Positions 18,613 to 28,008 are shown, counted from the stretch's first letter. The stretch: DNA of 64,000 nucleotides from Marinomonas piezotolerans (GCF_003362755.1 NZ_QKRA01000007.1:1-64000); one strand, 5' to 3'. Notes: generated by a model not told the origin, from the sequence alone. Program-made: numbers and translations.

Positions 18613-19953
18613 ATGATCCCAGTTATTGCATTGGTCGGTCGACCCAATGTTGGCAAATCCACCTTATTTAATTGTTTAACCCGTACCCGTGACGCATTGG
18701 TCGCTGATTACCCTGGGTTGACTCGTGATCGCAAGTACGGTGATGGTAAAGCAGGCGAGCACGAATTTATTGTCATTGATACTGGCGGTATTAGTGGTGA
18801 TGAGCAAGGCATTGATGAACATATGGCACGTCAGTCGCTACAGGCGATAGAAGAAGCTGATGCGGTATTATTTTTGGTGGATGGGCGACATGGTCTGAAC
18901 CCCGCTGATGAAATGATTGCTAACCATTTACGGCGTTCGAATAAACCAAAATTTTTAGTAGTAAATAAGACAGATGGCATCAATGAAGATATTGCCTTAG
19001 CAGATTTCTATGCCCTAGGGATGGGACAACTGTATTCGATCGCTGCTGCACATGGGAAAGGTGTTCGTATTTTGATCGATACGGTTATGGAGGGATTCGC
19101 TGATCAAGTAGCAGAAGCCCGTAGTCAAGTTGAATTGGGCTCGAAAGGAATACGTATTGGTGTTGTGGGGCGCCCTAATGTCGGCAAGTCTACGTTGGTG
19201 AACCGAATGTTAGGTGAGGAGCGTGTTGTGGTGTATGACTTACCAGGCACAACCCGAGACAGCGTATACATACCTTATAAGCGGCATGATAAAGATTACA
19301 CTCTGATTGATACCGCAGGGGTGCGTCGTCGCAAACATGTTAAGGAAGCCGTTGAAAAATTTTCGATAGTTAAGACGCTTCAAGCGATTCAAGATGCCAA
19401 CGTTGTAATCTGTGTGATTGACTCTCATGAGGACTTAGTAGAACAAGATCTTCATATGATCGGCTATGTATTGGATGCAGGTCGAGGGCTTGTCATAGCG
19501 ATTAATAAATGGGATGGGCTTACGAAAGATGAGCGCGAACATATTAAGAAAGAGGTTGAGCGTCGTTTAGGGTTTGTTCCTTACGCTAAAGTTCATTACA
19601 TCTCCGCTTTGCATGGCACGGGTGTAGGAGATCTCTATGAAACGATCGAGCAGACGTATGAGTCTTGCTATGCCAAGTGGTCGACTAACCGTTTAACTCG
19701 TATACTTGAAGATGCAGTGTCTGAACACCAACCACCGATGGTCAAAGGGCGACGTATTAAGTTACGTTATGCCCATCAAGGTGGATCCAATCCACCTCGT
19801 ATTGTTGTTCACGGTAACCAGACGAACTCGCTTCCGGGCAGCTATAAGCGTTATTTAGAGAATAAGTTCCGTACGATACTCAACATAACAGGTACGCCGA
19901 TTTCGTTTGAATTCAAGTCATCTGACAACCCTTTTGCGCCGACGAAGAAGTAG
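18613..19953 (+). CDS. der: Der (EngA), two-domain ribosome-assembly GTPase
   Basis: A 446-residue GTPase with two G domains, both beginning with the P-loop GRPNVGKST (about residues 8-16 and 184-192). Each has DTxG (DTGGISG and DTAGVRRR) and NKxD (NKTDG and NKWDG) motifs. The C-terminal KH-like domain covers about 355-446. Der is essential for 50S subunit assembly. It follows bamB, as in many gammaproteobacteria. Confidence 0.97.
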   Translation: MIPVIALVGRPNVGKSTLFNCLTRTRDALVADYPGLTRDRKYGDGKAGEHEFIVIDTGGISGDEQGIDEHMARQSLQAIEEADAVLFLVDGRHGLNPADEMIANHLRRSNKPKFLVVNKTDGINEDIALADFYALGMGQLYSIAAAHGKGVRILIDTVMEGFADQVAEARSQVELGSKGIRIGVVGRPNVGKSTLVNRMLGEERVVVYDLPGTTRDSVYIPYKRHDKDYTLIDTAGVRRRKHVKEAVEKFSIVKTLQAIQDANVVICVIDSHEDLVEQDLHMIGYVLDAGRGLVIAINKWDGLTKDEREHIKKEVERRLGFVPYAKVHYISALHGTGVGDLYETIEQTYESCYAKWSTNRLTRILEDAVSEHQPPMVKGRRIKLRYAHQGGSNPPRIVVHGNQTNSLPGSYKRYLENKFRTILNITGTPISFEFKSSDNPFAPTKK

Positions 19954-19972
19954 GCAATAAAGAGAAATATTG

Positions 19973-20007
19973 AAACCCAGCTTAGTATACTAAGCTGGGT
20001 TTTTTGT
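19973..20007 (+). terminator. Intrinsic terminator after der
   Basis: AAACCCAGCTTAG pairs perfectly with CTAAGCTGGGTTT around a four-base loop and is followed by a T run. Confidence 0.93.
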
Positions 20008-20120
20008 TTATGGGTCGTAAATATTGATAAAAATATTGTTCAAAGCGCTTGGATCCGATAATTTCTAAATAGGACGCGATTCACAATTTGGCACAATAAT
20101 AAGAATACGGAGGCCCCTTT

Positions 20121-21245
20121 ATGTCGCACCCTGTTGAGTTTGAGTCGCTGCCGTTCGGCGGTAAATTTAAGATCGGGATCGTTCGATTGGCAGCGCCAAG
20201 GACGTTAAACGCCCTCAGTATGGATATGATTGCATTAATAAAATTGCAATTGGAGTTATGGCAAGAAGACCCTCATGTTGCTGCAATTTGGTTAGAAGGT
20301 GATGGCACTAAGGGCTTTTGTGCCGGCGGTAATGTCGTTGATGTATACCGCTCTCTTGCGGAAAGTGATGATGGAGGCGCCTTTAGTTATCGATATTTCC
20401 GTTCTGAGTATCAGCTCGATTACCTATTATCGACCTATTCAAAACCCGTTGTTTGTTGGGGAAATGGATTCGTTATGGGAGGTGGAATGGGGCTGTTTAT
20501 GGCGTCTGACTATCGTATTGCTACACCTACCAGTCGATTTGCGATGCCAGAAATCAAGATAGGTCTTTACCCTGATGTCGGGGCCTCCCATTTTTTAAAT
20601 CAACTTCCTGAACATTATGCTCGTTTTTTGGCATTGACGGCTTATCAGGTCAATGCCACGGATGCCTGTGAGCTTGGATTAGCAACTCATTATGTGTGCG
20701 ATGAGTCAAAAAGAACTATTTTAAAAGCCATAGCGACAAGCACCATGGATGAGTGGAACTTAGACCGCGCAAAAACGGTCATATCTAATGCGTTATATCG
20801 CTGCACTATGTCTGATGATTTACCATTACTGAAGCCCGAGCTGCTAACGAATGGTAAGGCGATTGAACGGCTCATGAGTGGCAACATTGCTAATATACAT
20901 CAAGCGATGAAGTCGTATAACCCGACATCGAACGCCATGGCTAAAGCGAGAAAAAACTTTTTGTCAGGGAGTCCTCTATCTGCCCACTTGATTATTCAGC
21001 AATTAGAATGGGGGAAAGGTCAGCCGTTACAGGCTGTCTTTGATAGGGAGACAGTATTATCGGTTAATTGCAGCGTTAGAGGGGATTTTCTAGAAGGTGT
21101 GCGCGCATTGCTAGTCGATAAAGATCAGCGCCCTTACTGGAAATATAGGAATGTTTTGGATGTTCCCCCATCAATAGTGGCGAGTTTTTTTCATCCGGCT
21201 ACGAATGTTGATCAGATGGACCGTTACGCGGAGAATTTGCAATAG
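20121..21245 (+). CDS. Enoyl-CoA hydratase-family protein, 3-hydroxyisobutyryl-CoA hydrolase-like
   Basis: A 374-residue crotonase-superfamily protein. The oxyanion-hole segments are [15 protein letters not shown] (about residues 67-81) and [19 protein letters not shown], followed by [18 protein letters not shown], which is the wording of the 3-hydroxyisobutyryl-CoA hydrolase branch rather than simple hydratases. Its length (about 370, against 260 for hydratases) agrees. That enzyme releases 3-hydroxyisobutyrate in valine breakdown; no other valine genes are nearby. GGAGG lies nine bases before the ATG. Its 3' end overlaps the ybaM coding sequence on the other strand by 47 bp. Confidence 0.85.
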   Translation: MSHPVEFESLPFGGKFKIGIVRLAAPRTLNALSMDMIALIKLQLELWQEDPHVAAIWLEGDGTKGFCAGGNVVDVYRSLAESDDGGAFSYRYFRSEYQLDYLLSTYSKPVVCWGNGFVMGGGMGLFMASDYRIATPTSRFAMPEIKIGLYPDVGASHFLNQLPEHYARFLALTAYQVNATDACELGLATHYVCDESKRTILKAIATSTMDEWNLDRAKTVISNALYRCTMSDDLPLLKPELLTNGKAIERLMSGNIANIHQAMKSYNPTSNAMAKARKNFLSGSPLSAHLIIQQLEWGKGQPLQAVFDRETVLSVNCSVRGDFLEGVRALLVDKDQRPYWKYRNVLDVPPSIVASFFHPATNVDQMDRYAENLQ

Positions 21246-21381
21246 ATTGTTTTCGCTCGCAGTCTTGGAGCACGATTTTTAAAGCAGCTATCGCTGTATT
21301 GTTATTAATGTTGTTTTCTTCTAATAAAGCGATGAGATCGACGGCTAGCTTGACATGATCGGGAGCAGATTCTAAAGACAT
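21199..21381 (-). CDS. ybaM: YbaM family (DUF2496) small protein
   Basis: A 60-residue protein that begins [20 protein letters not shown] followed by [20 protein letters not shown]. This closely follows my memory of E. coli YbaM ([17 protein letters not shown]...). Its function is unknown. The gene overlaps the last 47 bp of the convergent hydrolase gene in antisense, so a gene caller that forbids overlaps could miss it. The upstream region (forward 21382-21420) starts with AAGGGT close to the ATG on the minus strand, a usable binding site. Confidence 0.85.
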   Translation of the reverse strand: MSLESAPDHVKLAVDLIALLEENNINNNTAIAALKIVLQDCERKQSIANSPRNGPSDQHS

Positions 21382-21485
21382 ATTTACCCTTGCATAATGG
21401 CTGTCATGTGTTGGCGTTATTCTTTTGTTATGTCGTGTATGTCAAAGTATAACAATCCGAATATTATCACATTAAAGAGGTGCCT

Positions 21486-22124
21486 GTGGTTACGAATGAA
21501 TTTTGGTTGGAGCGCTGGCGAACAGGGCGAATTGGGTTTCATCGAGATGAGGTGAATCCATGGTTGGTTCAATATTGGCCAAGTCTTGCACGAGGTGCAA
21601 AGGTTTTGGTTCCACTATGCGGCAAGTCGAGTGATTTACTCTGGTTAGCGAATCAAGGTTACGAAGTAACTGGAGTGGAGTTGTCATCGCTGGCTGTCGT
21701 GCAGTTTTTTGGTGACAACGATTTAACCTATAGTACCCAGCAGGATGGAGATCTTAAGATTCATTCAGCGGATGGTCTGCCTTTAAAAATCGTAGAAGGG
21801 GACTTCTTTCAGTTCCATGAGGGTGGTTTTGACGCGTGTTATGACCGAGCCGCATTGATAGCAATTCCAGATTATCTTAGACAGGAGTACGTAGAGCACT
21901 TGATGCAACGACTTATTCCTAGTGCCCATTTGTTATTAGTAACCCTGAGTTATGATGGTGAAAGCTCGGGTCCCCCATTTTCGGTCCCAGACGAAGAAGT
22001 TGTATCGCTCTGGGGGAATACGATTCATAAAGTAGCAAGTGAAGATTTGCTTCAATTAGATGAGCGTTATCAGAGCGATTCTAGGACGTTTTATGAAGAA
22101 ATTGTTTGGCGTATAAATCCTTAA
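21486..22124 (+). CDS. tpm: Thiopurine S-methyltransferase
   Basis: About 212 residues, SAM-dependent methyltransferase fold. The bacterial TPMT signatures are visible: FWLERWRTGRIGFHRDEVNP at the N-terminus, KVLVPLCGKSSDLLWLA (SAM-binding loop), VTGVELS and ACYDRAALIAIP. In bacteria this family methylates selenium and tellurium compounds as well as thiopurines. I prefer the GTG at 21486 over 21480, since AAAGAGG at 21474-21480 would overlap the latter. The gene stands alone between ybaM (divergent) and ygiQ. Confidence 0.9.
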   Translation: MVTNEFWLERWRTGRIGFHRDEVNPWLVQYWPSLARGAKVLVPLCGKSSDLLWLANQGYEVTGVELSSLAVVQFFGDNDLTYSTQQDGDLKIHSADGLPLKIVEGDFFQFHEGGFDACYDRAALIAIPDYLRQEYVEHLMQRLIPSAHLLLVTLSYDGESSGPPFSVPDEEVVSLWGNTIHKVASEDLLQLDERYQSDSRTFYEEIVWRINP

Positions 22125-22127
22125 AGC

Positions 22128-22164
22128 ATTATCCCTATGTCCCAGCCATAAATTCTGGGATAAT
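22128..22164. other. Alternative hairpins between tpm and ygiQ
   Basis: ATTATCCC (22128-22135) pairs with GGGATAAT (22157-22164), while TCCCAG (22140-22145) pairs with CTGGGA (22155-22160). The two stems share the GGGA bases and exclude each other. No T run follows, so this is not a classic terminator. Confidence 0.35.
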
Positions 22165-22227
22165 AACGCCATTCAAGATTCCATTTCATCAAATTCCTGA
22201 GCGGTTCTCGCTTAGGATAGAGCTTAT

Positions 22228-24498
22228 ATGACCAAACGACATAAAACCGCATTAGATCTATTTTCTTATCCAACTTATTGGGCCGAGTGTTACGGTGTAG
22301 CACCATTTTTACCTACAACTCGTGAAGAGATGGATGCCTTAGGTTGGGACAGTTGCGATGTGATTATCGTTACAGGTGATGCCTACATTGATCACCCTAG
22401 CTTCGGAATGGCTGTTATGGGGCGGTTGTTAGAAGCTCAAGGCTACCGTGTCGGTATTATTGATCAGCCCGATTGGCGCAACACAGATGATTTTATGCGT
22501 TTAGGGCGACCTAATCTGTATTTCGGTGTTACGGCTGGCAATATGGATTCCTTAATAAATCGCTATACGGCTGATCTGAAAGTGCGTAACGATGATGCCT
22601 ATACGCCTTATGGTGTCGGTGGGAAGCGACCTGATCGAGCGGTCATCGTTTATTCGCAACGTTGTAAACAGGCATTTCAAGACGTCCCTGTTATGATCGG
22701 CGGTATCGAAGCGAGCTTACGTCGTATTGCACAATACGACTATTGGAGTGATGAGGTTCGTCGCTCAGTGTTAATCGATTCGACGGCGGACATACTTCTC
22801 TACGGTAATGCCGAACGCGCAATCGTTGAAGTTACCCATGCGGTGGCGGCCGGCAAGAAACTTGGAGAGTTAGTCGGTATTCGTGGCACGACCGTTGTTC
22901 GAGATACCCCGCCAGGCGGTTTTACCGAAATAGATTCGACTCGGGTGGATTGGCCTGGTCAAGTTGACAAAATTTACAGTCCTTATGAATACATCCCTGA
23001 AGGCAAGTGCCAAACGGGCGAAGAGGCAGATACAGATGTCATGCCTATTCGAGTTATTCCTGCGCCATTGCGACGGGGCGAGAAGCTGATACCAGAAAAG
23101 ACCTATATCCGTTTACCTTCGTACGAGAAAGTATCGAAAGATCCTGTGTTGTATGCGCATACATCGCGCATATTGCATTTAGAATCAAATCCCCACAACG
23201 CACGCGCTCTGATTCAAAAGCATGGCAAAAAAGAAATCTGGGTGAATCCACCGCCGATTCCATTGGAAACACCGGAAATGGATGGTGTGTTTGATCTACC
23301 GTATGCTCGCGTACCGCACCCCAAATATAAAAAAGCTCGTATCCCCGCGTACGATATGATCAAAACGTCGATCAATATCATGCGAGGGTGTTTCGGAGGT
23401 TGCACCTTCTGTTCAATCACCGAACATGAGGGGCGTGTGATTCAGTCCCGATCTCACGAATCTATTATGAATGAGATTGAGGATATTAAGGCTAAAGTTC
23501 CTGGATTCACTGGACACATTTCCGATTTGGGTGGGCCGACGTCAAATATGTACACATTGAATTGTAAGGATGACGAAATTCAAGCATCGTGTCGTAAGCT
23601 GTCATGTGTTTACCCAGAGATATGTCCAAACCTAAAAACGGATCACAGCGCGACAACCGAGCTGTATCGTAAAGCGCGTGCAGTTGAGGGTATTCATACT
23701 GTTTCGATTGCATCCGGTTTACGCTATGACCTAGCGGTAGAAGATCCTGAGTACGTTCGCGAGTTGGTAACTCATCATGTTGGTGGTTTGCTTAAAATTG
23801 CACCAGAGCATTCAGAAACCGGCACATTATCAAAGATGATGAAGCCAGGTATGGGAACATATGAACGCTTCAAACGTATGTTTGAAAAGTATTCGAAAGA
23901 GGCAGGAAAGAAACAATACCTGATCCCCTATTTTATCGCTGCACATCCTGGTAGCAGTGATGAAGATATGGTGAATTTGGCGGTATGGTTGAAGAAAAAC
24001 GATTTTAAGCCAGACCAAGTACAGACGTTTTATCCTTCCCCTATGTCTCTTGCGACGGCTATGTACCACTCAGGGAAAAACCCATTGCACGGCGTTACAT
24101 ATAAGAGTGAGGATGTTTATACACCAAAAGACTATAAGCAACGTACCGTTCAAAAAGGTTTCCTACGGTACCATGATCCAAGTAACTGGGCGGCACTTCG
24201 AGATACGTTGAAGTCGATGGGGCGTGGTGACCTAATTGGTAACGGTAAAGCTCAATTAGTGCCCGATGAAGAGACGGAGAAGCGCACTTCAAAACGTCCT
24301 GTTAAAGCGAAACCAGGGCAAAGAACAGGCGCTTCGCATACAAGCAATCGGCCAACGAATGAAAAAAATGCCGAGAATGAGCGTAATCGCCGTAAGCAAG
24401 ACCAAGGAGCCGCCCGTCCAGTATCAAAGAATAAGCGAAGTAAGCCAGCAGGTGCAGGCCGTCGCTCCAAACCTAAATCGGTCGGACGAACGCGATAA
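22228..24498 (+). CDS. ygiQ: YgiQ-family radical SAM protein
   Basis: A 756-residue protein of the UPF0313/YgiQ family. An N-terminal cobalamin-binding-like domain (about 1-200, with [19 protein letters not shown]) is followed by the radical SAM core with the cluster motif in [18 protein letters not shown] (about residues 388-405). The C-terminal part carries the YgiQ-specific segment [20 protein letters not shown]. Beyond about residue 680 the sequence turns into a low-complexity tail rich in K, R, N and P, probably disordered. The substrate is unknown. A terminator follows. Confidence 0.92.
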   Translation: MTKRHKTALDLFSYPTYWAECYGVAPFLPTTREEMDALGWDSCDVIIVTGDAYIDHPSFGMAVMGRLLEAQGYRVGIIDQPDWRNTDDFMRLGRPNLYFGVTAGNMDSLINRYTADLKVRNDDAYTPYGVGGKRPDRAVIVYSQRCKQAFQDVPVMIGGIEASLRRIAQYDYWSDEVRRSVLIDSTADILLYGNAERAIVEVTHAVAAGKKLGELVGIRGTTVVRDTPPGGFTEIDSTRVDWPGQVDKIYSPYEYIPEGKCQTGEEADTDVMPIRVIPAPLRRGEKLIPEKTYIRLPSYEKVSKDPVLYAHTSRILHLESNPHNARALIQKHGKKEIWVNPPPIPLETPEMDGVFDLPYARVPHPKYKKARIPAYDMIKTSINIMRGCFGGCTFCSITEHEGRVIQSRSHESIMNEIEDIKAKVPGFTGHISDLGGPTSNMYTLNCKDDEIQASCRKLSCVYPEICPNLKTDHSATTELYRKARAVEGIHTVSIASGLRYDLAVEDPEYVRELVTHHVGGLLKIAPEHSETGTLSKMMKPGMGTYERFKRMFEKYSKEAGKKQYLIPYFIAAHPGSSDEDMVNLAVWLKKNDFKPDQVQTFYPSPMSLATAMYHSGKNPLHGVTYKSEDVYTPKDYKQRTVQKGFLRYHDPSNWAALRDTLKSMGRGDLIGNGKAQLVPDEETEKRTSKRPVKAKPGQRTGASHTSNRPTNEKNAENERNRRKQDQGAARPVSKNKRSKPAGAGRRSKPKSVGRTR

Positions 24499-24521
24499 AA
24501 GAATTTAATTTTGCGTAACTT

Positions 24522-24556
24522 AAAGCCGCACAGTGAAACCTGTGTGGCTTTTTTTA
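24522..24556 (+). terminator. Intrinsic terminator after ygiQ
   Basis: AAAGCCGCACAG pairs with CTGTGTGGCTTT (one G-T pair) around a six-base loop, followed by a T run. Confidence 0.9.
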
Positions 24557-24759
24557 TGCTTACTTATGCGCTAAATAGGGAATGCGCTGAAAAAGATGCG
24601 TTCGGCCATAAAATAACACATAATTCCCAGCGACTAATGAATGTAAGTTATGCGATCACCCAATTCGCTACTTAGACAACCTAACGTCTATGTCCTCACA
24701 AGGGGCATTGTATATAACCCGTGCACATCATAAATGTGTACGATTTTAGGGATCGACCT

Positions 24760-25359
24760 ATGAAATTAACCCATCAATGGCTTTCCATTTTGGAAGGCTG
24801 CGTACTCGCAGCATTAGGCTTGCATATTCTAAATTCAACCGGATTACTAATCAGTGGCACTGCTGGTGTTGGAATGATTTTGCTGCAAGTAACTGACCTC
24901 TCGTTCGGTCAATTATTTTTCTTCTTGAATATGCCATTTTACCTATTAGCGTGGCTAGCTCTTGGTAAGCATTTTGCAATGCGTACATTTGCTGCAATCA
25001 GCGTTCTGTCGATTCTCTCTGAATTGTTTCAGCACTCTATTCATATTGAAATACACCCAATTGTGTCATCAATATTGGGAGGGCTGTTGGTAGGATTTGG
25101 CCTCATCATTTTATTTCGCCACAATGCGTCATTGGGAGGGCTTAACATTCTCGCTGTTTATCTAGAGAGGCGTTTCAATATACATGCTAGCCGAACCACG
25201 TTAGCCGCAGATATAGGTGTGTTGATCACAGCAATACTGATATTAGATAGCTTAAGCTTAGTCTATTCATTTTTGGCGTTTTTATTATTGAGTTCAGTGG
25301 TGGGGCGTTATCATCGTCCCCCTGTGTGGGCTCAGCATCATGACTCACAGCACGCCTAG
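24760..25359 (+). CDS. YitT-like multi-pass membrane protein
   Basis: A 199-residue protein with about five or six transmembrane segments. It carries the DUF161/YitT pattern: LISGTAGVGMILLQVTDLSF in the first half and SSILGGLLVGFGLIILFRHN, then ASLGGLNILAVYL, in the second. No function is established for this group; transport has been suggested. The ATG at 24760 is preferred, with TAGGGA at 24747-24752 before it. It is convergent with the fasciclin gene, and the long hairpin at 25477-25516 lies between them. Confidence 0.75.
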   Translation: MKLTHQWLSILEGCVLAALGLHILNSTGLLISGTAGVGMILLQVTDLSFGQLFFFLNMPFYLLAWLALGKHFAMRTFAAISVLSILSELFQHSIHIEIHPIVSSILGGLLVGFGLIILFRHNASLGGLNILAVYLERRFNIHASRTTLAADIGVLITAILILDSLSLVYSFLAFLLLSSVVGRYHRPPVWAQHHDSQHA

Positions 25360-25476
25360 ACAGAATCTATGAAGCAGAATGGCTGCATTAATAGTATTGA
25401 AAGCCAAGAATTCACTTAAGACAGTGATTGAATATAGAGAATGTGAAAGCTGTAGAGATCTGTCCTAGAGGATAGC

Positions 25477-25516
25477 AAAGAGTAAGCTTAGGCGGGGTAA
25501 CCTAAGCTTACTCTTT
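25477..25516. terminator. Long perfect hairpin between convergent genes
   Basis: AAAGAGTAAGCTTAGG pairs perfectly with CCTAAGCTTACTCTTT (16 bp, eight-base loop). Both arms end in short A or T runs, so it can act as a terminator for transcription from either side. Confidence 0.75.
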
Positions 25517-25539
25517 ATCGAAACGCTGCTATGAGGTTC

Positions 25540-26127
25540 TTATTGCTTAGGTAACAGCACGGTATCAACTACGTGAATGACACCATTAGATTGCTTCACA
25601 TCAGCGATCGTTACCGTAGAGATACGACCATTCTCATCTTCCAGCATGATCTTGTCGCCTTTATAGGTCGCCATTAACGTACAGCCACCAAGTGTTGGTA
25701 CTGGATGTGCGCCCATATCATCGTCGACCATCGTCATAATTGCACCAGACAGGGCATTCGTTCCTACCACATGGCATGTTAGGACTTTTTGAAGTGCTGC
25801 TTTGTTTTCAGGCTTCAAAAGATTGGCAACTGCACCGTCTGGTAGCTTGTCAAACGCTGCATTAGTTGGCGCAAAGACAGTGAAAGGCCCTTCACCCTGA
25901 AGCGTGTCGACTAAGCCAGCAGCTTTGACTGCTGCAACGAGCGTTGTGTGATCTTTGGAGTTCACGGCATTTTCAATGATGTTTTTATCTGCATACATTG
26001 GGGCACCGCCAACCATAGGGTTGGTATCGTTTGATGCCATCATATCGGATTCTTTTGCGCCTGAGCTAGAGCAGCCTGTGATAGCAAGTGCGGTAGTCAT
26101 GGCAACAACGGTAGCTAGAAGTTTCAT
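25540..26127 (-). CDS. Fasciclin-domain lipoprotein
   Basis: A 195-residue exported protein. The signal peptide ends in the lipobox ITGC (cysteine at about residue 19), so it is probably lipid-anchored. Residues about 50-195 form one fasciclin (FAS1) domain, with NAVNSKDHTTLVAAVKAAGL, FTVFAPTNAAFDKLP (the H1 motif) and NGVIHVVDTVLLP (the H2 motif). FAS1 domains mediate adhesion or scaffold roles. In mycobacteria FAS1 proteins (MPT70/MPT83) are controlled by SigK and its anti-sigma factor RskA, and homologues of both lie just upstream here. An ECF-like promoter matching that of msrB precedes it. Confidence 0.93.
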   Translation of the reverse strand: MKLLATVVAMTTALAITGCSSSGAKESDMMASNDTNPMVGGAPMYADKNIIENAVNSKDHTTLVAAVKAAGLVDTLQGEGPFTVFAPTNAAFDKLPDGAVANLLKPENKAALQKVLTCHVVGTNALSGAIMTMVDDDMGAHPVPTLGGCTLMATYKGDKIMLEDENGRISTVTIADVKQSNGVIHVVDTVLLPKQ

Positions 26128-26171
26128 AATCGTTCTCCTGTTTTATTGATTTATAACCTCTGTATAACTAA

Positions 26172-26198
26172 CCACGTGCGCCATTTCAGAAAGTTTCA
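26172..26198 (-). promoter_or_regulatory. ECF-type promoter of the fasciclin gene
   Basis: Read on the minus strand: TGAAACTTTC, twelve bases, then CGTGGTTA. The first ten bases, the spacing and CGTGG are identical to the element before msrB. GAAAC-N16-CGTGG has the form of an ECF sigma factor promoter. The -10 element ends about 45 bases before the start codon. Confidence 0.72.
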
Positions 26199-26220
26199 AA
26201 AAATATAAAAAAAGTTAAAA

Positions 26221-26700
26221 TTAATTGGCATTGAAGGTTAATGATACGCCATTTATACAATGGCGAAGGCCAGTTGGTTTCGGACCATCCTCGAAAATAT
26301 GCCCTAAATGACTGCCGCATCGACGACAATGAACTTCTGTGCGTGTGACAAACCAGCTACGATCTTCTTTCGTACCGACAGCATTAGGTAAGCTGTCGTA
26401 AAAGCTAGGCCAGCCAGTGCCACTGTCAAACTTAGTTTGTGAGTCATACAAGGCAAGATCACAGCCTTTACAGTGAAAGATACCTGCTCGCTTTTCATCG
26501 TTGAGTGGGCTTGAATAGGCACGCTCGGTGGCCTCTTCGCGCATCACCGCGTACTCAAAGTCGCTAAGGCGCTCACGCCACTCAGCTTCTGTGCGTGTAA
26601 TTTCAAAGTTTGCTTCACTGATAGACGCGGCGATGGATGTCATTCCTCGGGTCATCAACAGAGCTGCCATGGTACCTTGCAAAAAAGTTCTTCGGTTCAT
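26221..26700 (-). CDS. msrB: MsrB, exported methionine-R-sulfoxide reductase
   Basis: About 159 residues. The N-terminus MNRRTFLQGTMAALLMTRG looks like a twin-arginine (Tat) signal, which is unusual because MsrB is normally cytoplasmic. The SelR domain follows: zinc cysteines in FHCKGCD and CRRCGSHLGHIF, substrate segment FDSGTGWPSFYD, and the catalytic cysteine in LRHCINGVSLTF near the end. It would repair oxidised methionine in exported proteins. I chose the ATG at 26700, with GAGGAG about seven bases before it. It lies between the anti-sigma gene and the fasciclin gene, under its own ECF-like promoter. Confidence 0.93.
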   Translation of the reverse strand: MNRRTFLQGTMAALLMTRGMTSIAASISEANFEITRTEAEWRERLSDFEYAVMREEATERAYSSPLNDEKRAGIFHCKGCDLALYDSQTKFDSGTGWPSFYDSLPNAVGTKEDRSWFVTRTEVHCRRCGSHLGHIFEDGPKPTGLRHCINGVSLTFNAN

Positions 26701-26728
26701 GTTTAATCTCCTCAATTTGTTTTAGTAG

Positions 26729-26755
26729 CCACGAAAAAAAGCCAAGAAAGTTTCA
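26729..26755 (-). promoter_or_regulatory. ECF-type promoter of msrB
   Basis: Read on the minus strand: TGAAACTTTC, twelve bases, then CGTGGCTA, matching the fasciclin promoter. The -35 region lies inside the hairpin of the preceding terminator and the T run forms part of the spacer. The -10 element ends about 29 bases before the msrB start. Confidence 0.72.
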
Positions 26756-26768
26756 GTTTCTTGGCTTT
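26734..26768 (-). terminator. Terminator of the sigma/anti-sigma transcript
   Basis: On the minus strand AAAGCCAAGAAA pairs perfectly (12 bp) with TTTCTTGGCTTT around the loop CTGAAAC, followed by further T residues. It ends transcription 24-58 bases after the anti-sigma stop codon and overlaps the msrB promoter. Confidence 0.85.
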
Positions 26769-26791
26769 AGACGTATCGCAACGCTGATTTA

Positions 26792-27469
26792 TTACAGTGT
26801 TACTGTATCGGCAACAGCAATAACAGGGCCTGTAGGGGCGCCTGTAGGGGAGCCTCCTTTGGGTTCGTGGCTTATTGCCATGTGGGCATTAGTTAAACTA
26901 GATAGCCAAGGAACGTCGAGGGACACTTCTCGCATTTCAGACAGGTCTAAAACGCCTAGGGACATTGGTGCTCCATCACCGATGGCCACCCAAAGTTCAT
27001 AATCGCCATTTATGGCAGGCTTACCTTGCTTCGGAATAATACGTAGTTGCTTGTTATCGGCATCAACCAGTACATCTATTATCACATCAGATTCAGACGC
27101 AACGAGGTGAGTTTGATACGTTGCTTCAAACGACGGTGGAACAAAAGTCCAGATACCAATTGCCAAAATTACGGCCGCCGCGATGGCCCAAATAGGTGAC
27201 CGCCTCGAGGATTTGGCTCTCAATTGAGTGACGTTGTCTGCTTTTGTAGAGAACAGTTGTTGCTCTAATTGTTGTTTTACGTGGGCTGGTGGTACGTGCT
27301 CTTGCCATTGCTCAGACATGCTCGAAAAATGTTCTGCCCAATAGACGTACTCTTGTTGAAGCATTGGGTCCTCTTTCATGCGAGCTTCGAACGCTTTTGC
27401 GTGCTCTGGCGATAGCAATCCCAAAGCATATTCTGCTGCAATGGTGAAATGCTCTGATGATTGATTCAT
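26792..27469 (-). CDS. Membrane anti-sigma factor, RskA-like
   Basis: About 225 residues. Residues 1-80 are a cytoplasmic anti-sigma domain (FTIAAEYALGLLSPEHAKAF, typical of the RskA/ChrR-like zinc-free class); one transmembrane segment lies at about 100-120 (SPIWAIAAAVILAIGIWTF); the rest is periplasmic and matches the anti-sigma-K factor domain (GDYELWVAIGDGAPMSLGVL). It begins with an ATGA overlap with the sigma gene stop, so the two are translationally coupled. It should hold the ECF sigma factor until a periplasmic signal, possibly redox, releases it. Confidence 0.92.
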   Translation of the reverse strand: MNQSSEHFTIAAEYALGLLSPEHAKAFEARMKEDPMLQQEYVYWAEHFSSMSEQWQEHVPPAHVKQQLEQQLFSTKADNVTQLRAKSSRRSPIWAIAAAVILAIGIWTFVPPSFEATYQTHLVASESDVIIDVLVDADNKQLRIIPKQGKPAINGDYELWVAIGDGAPMSLGVLDLSEMREVSLDVPWLSSLTNAHMAISHEPKGGSPTGAPTGPVIAVADTVTL

Positions 27470-28008
27470 TGGCCCATACAACCTTTTAATTTCGTGAGAC
27501 TTCGACGTAACCAAGTTCGCATTGTATTCAAAGGTACGGCGAATTGATTGGCGAGATCTGCATAACTTTGTCCTTCCAAGTAGGCTCCTTTTACCGCTTC
27601 AGCTCGCTCAGGCTCAAGGGTATCGAGGCACTCTTCAATGTGTCGTTGCGTTTGATCATCAACGGTACACTGCTCTGGCGTGGCATCATTTGATTCTAGG
27701 TCATAATCATCAATTGATTCAGCTTGTTTGCTCGCATTTGAACGCTTACGGTCAATTGCACTGTTTCGAGCAATGGTAATTAGCCAAGTCATGGGGCTTA
27801 ATCCGTTGACTTCGTATTTACCGCAGTTGTGCCAAATTTTGATATACGCTTCTTGCAGTACATCTTGCGCTAGGGCCTCGTCCTCTAACACACGTAGGCA
27901 AATGCCATAAAGTTTCGCACTGGTTCGATCATATAATTTAGAAAACGCAGGTTGATTTCCAGTCGCAATCTGAGAAATGAGATTTTCTATTTCAGAAAGC
28001 TCGCTCAT
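27466..28008 (-). CDS. ECF sigma factor, SigK-like
   Basis: A 180-residue extracytoplasmic-function sigma factor. Region 2 spans about 15-85 (FSKLYDRTSAKLYGICLRVL, DEALAQDVLQEAYIKIW, MTWLITIARNSAIDRKR) and region 4 about 115-175 (EPERAEAVKGAYLEGQSYAD, then LNTMRTWLRRSLTKLK). AAGGAA precedes the ATG. The adjacent anti-sigma gene, and downstream FAS1 and MsrB genes with a shared promoter motif, suggest these are its regulon. I did not find the same motif upstream of the sigma gene itself, so it may not be self-regulated. Confidence 0.94.
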   Translation of the reverse strand: MSELSEIENLISQIATGNQPAFSKLYDRTSAKLYGICLRVLEDEALAQDVLQEAYIKIWHNCGKYEVNGLSPMTWLITIARNSAIDRKRSNASKQAESIDDYDLESNDATPEQCTVDDQTQRHIEECLDTLEPERAEAVKGAYLEGQSYADLANQFAVPLNTMRTWLRRSLTKLKGCMGQ

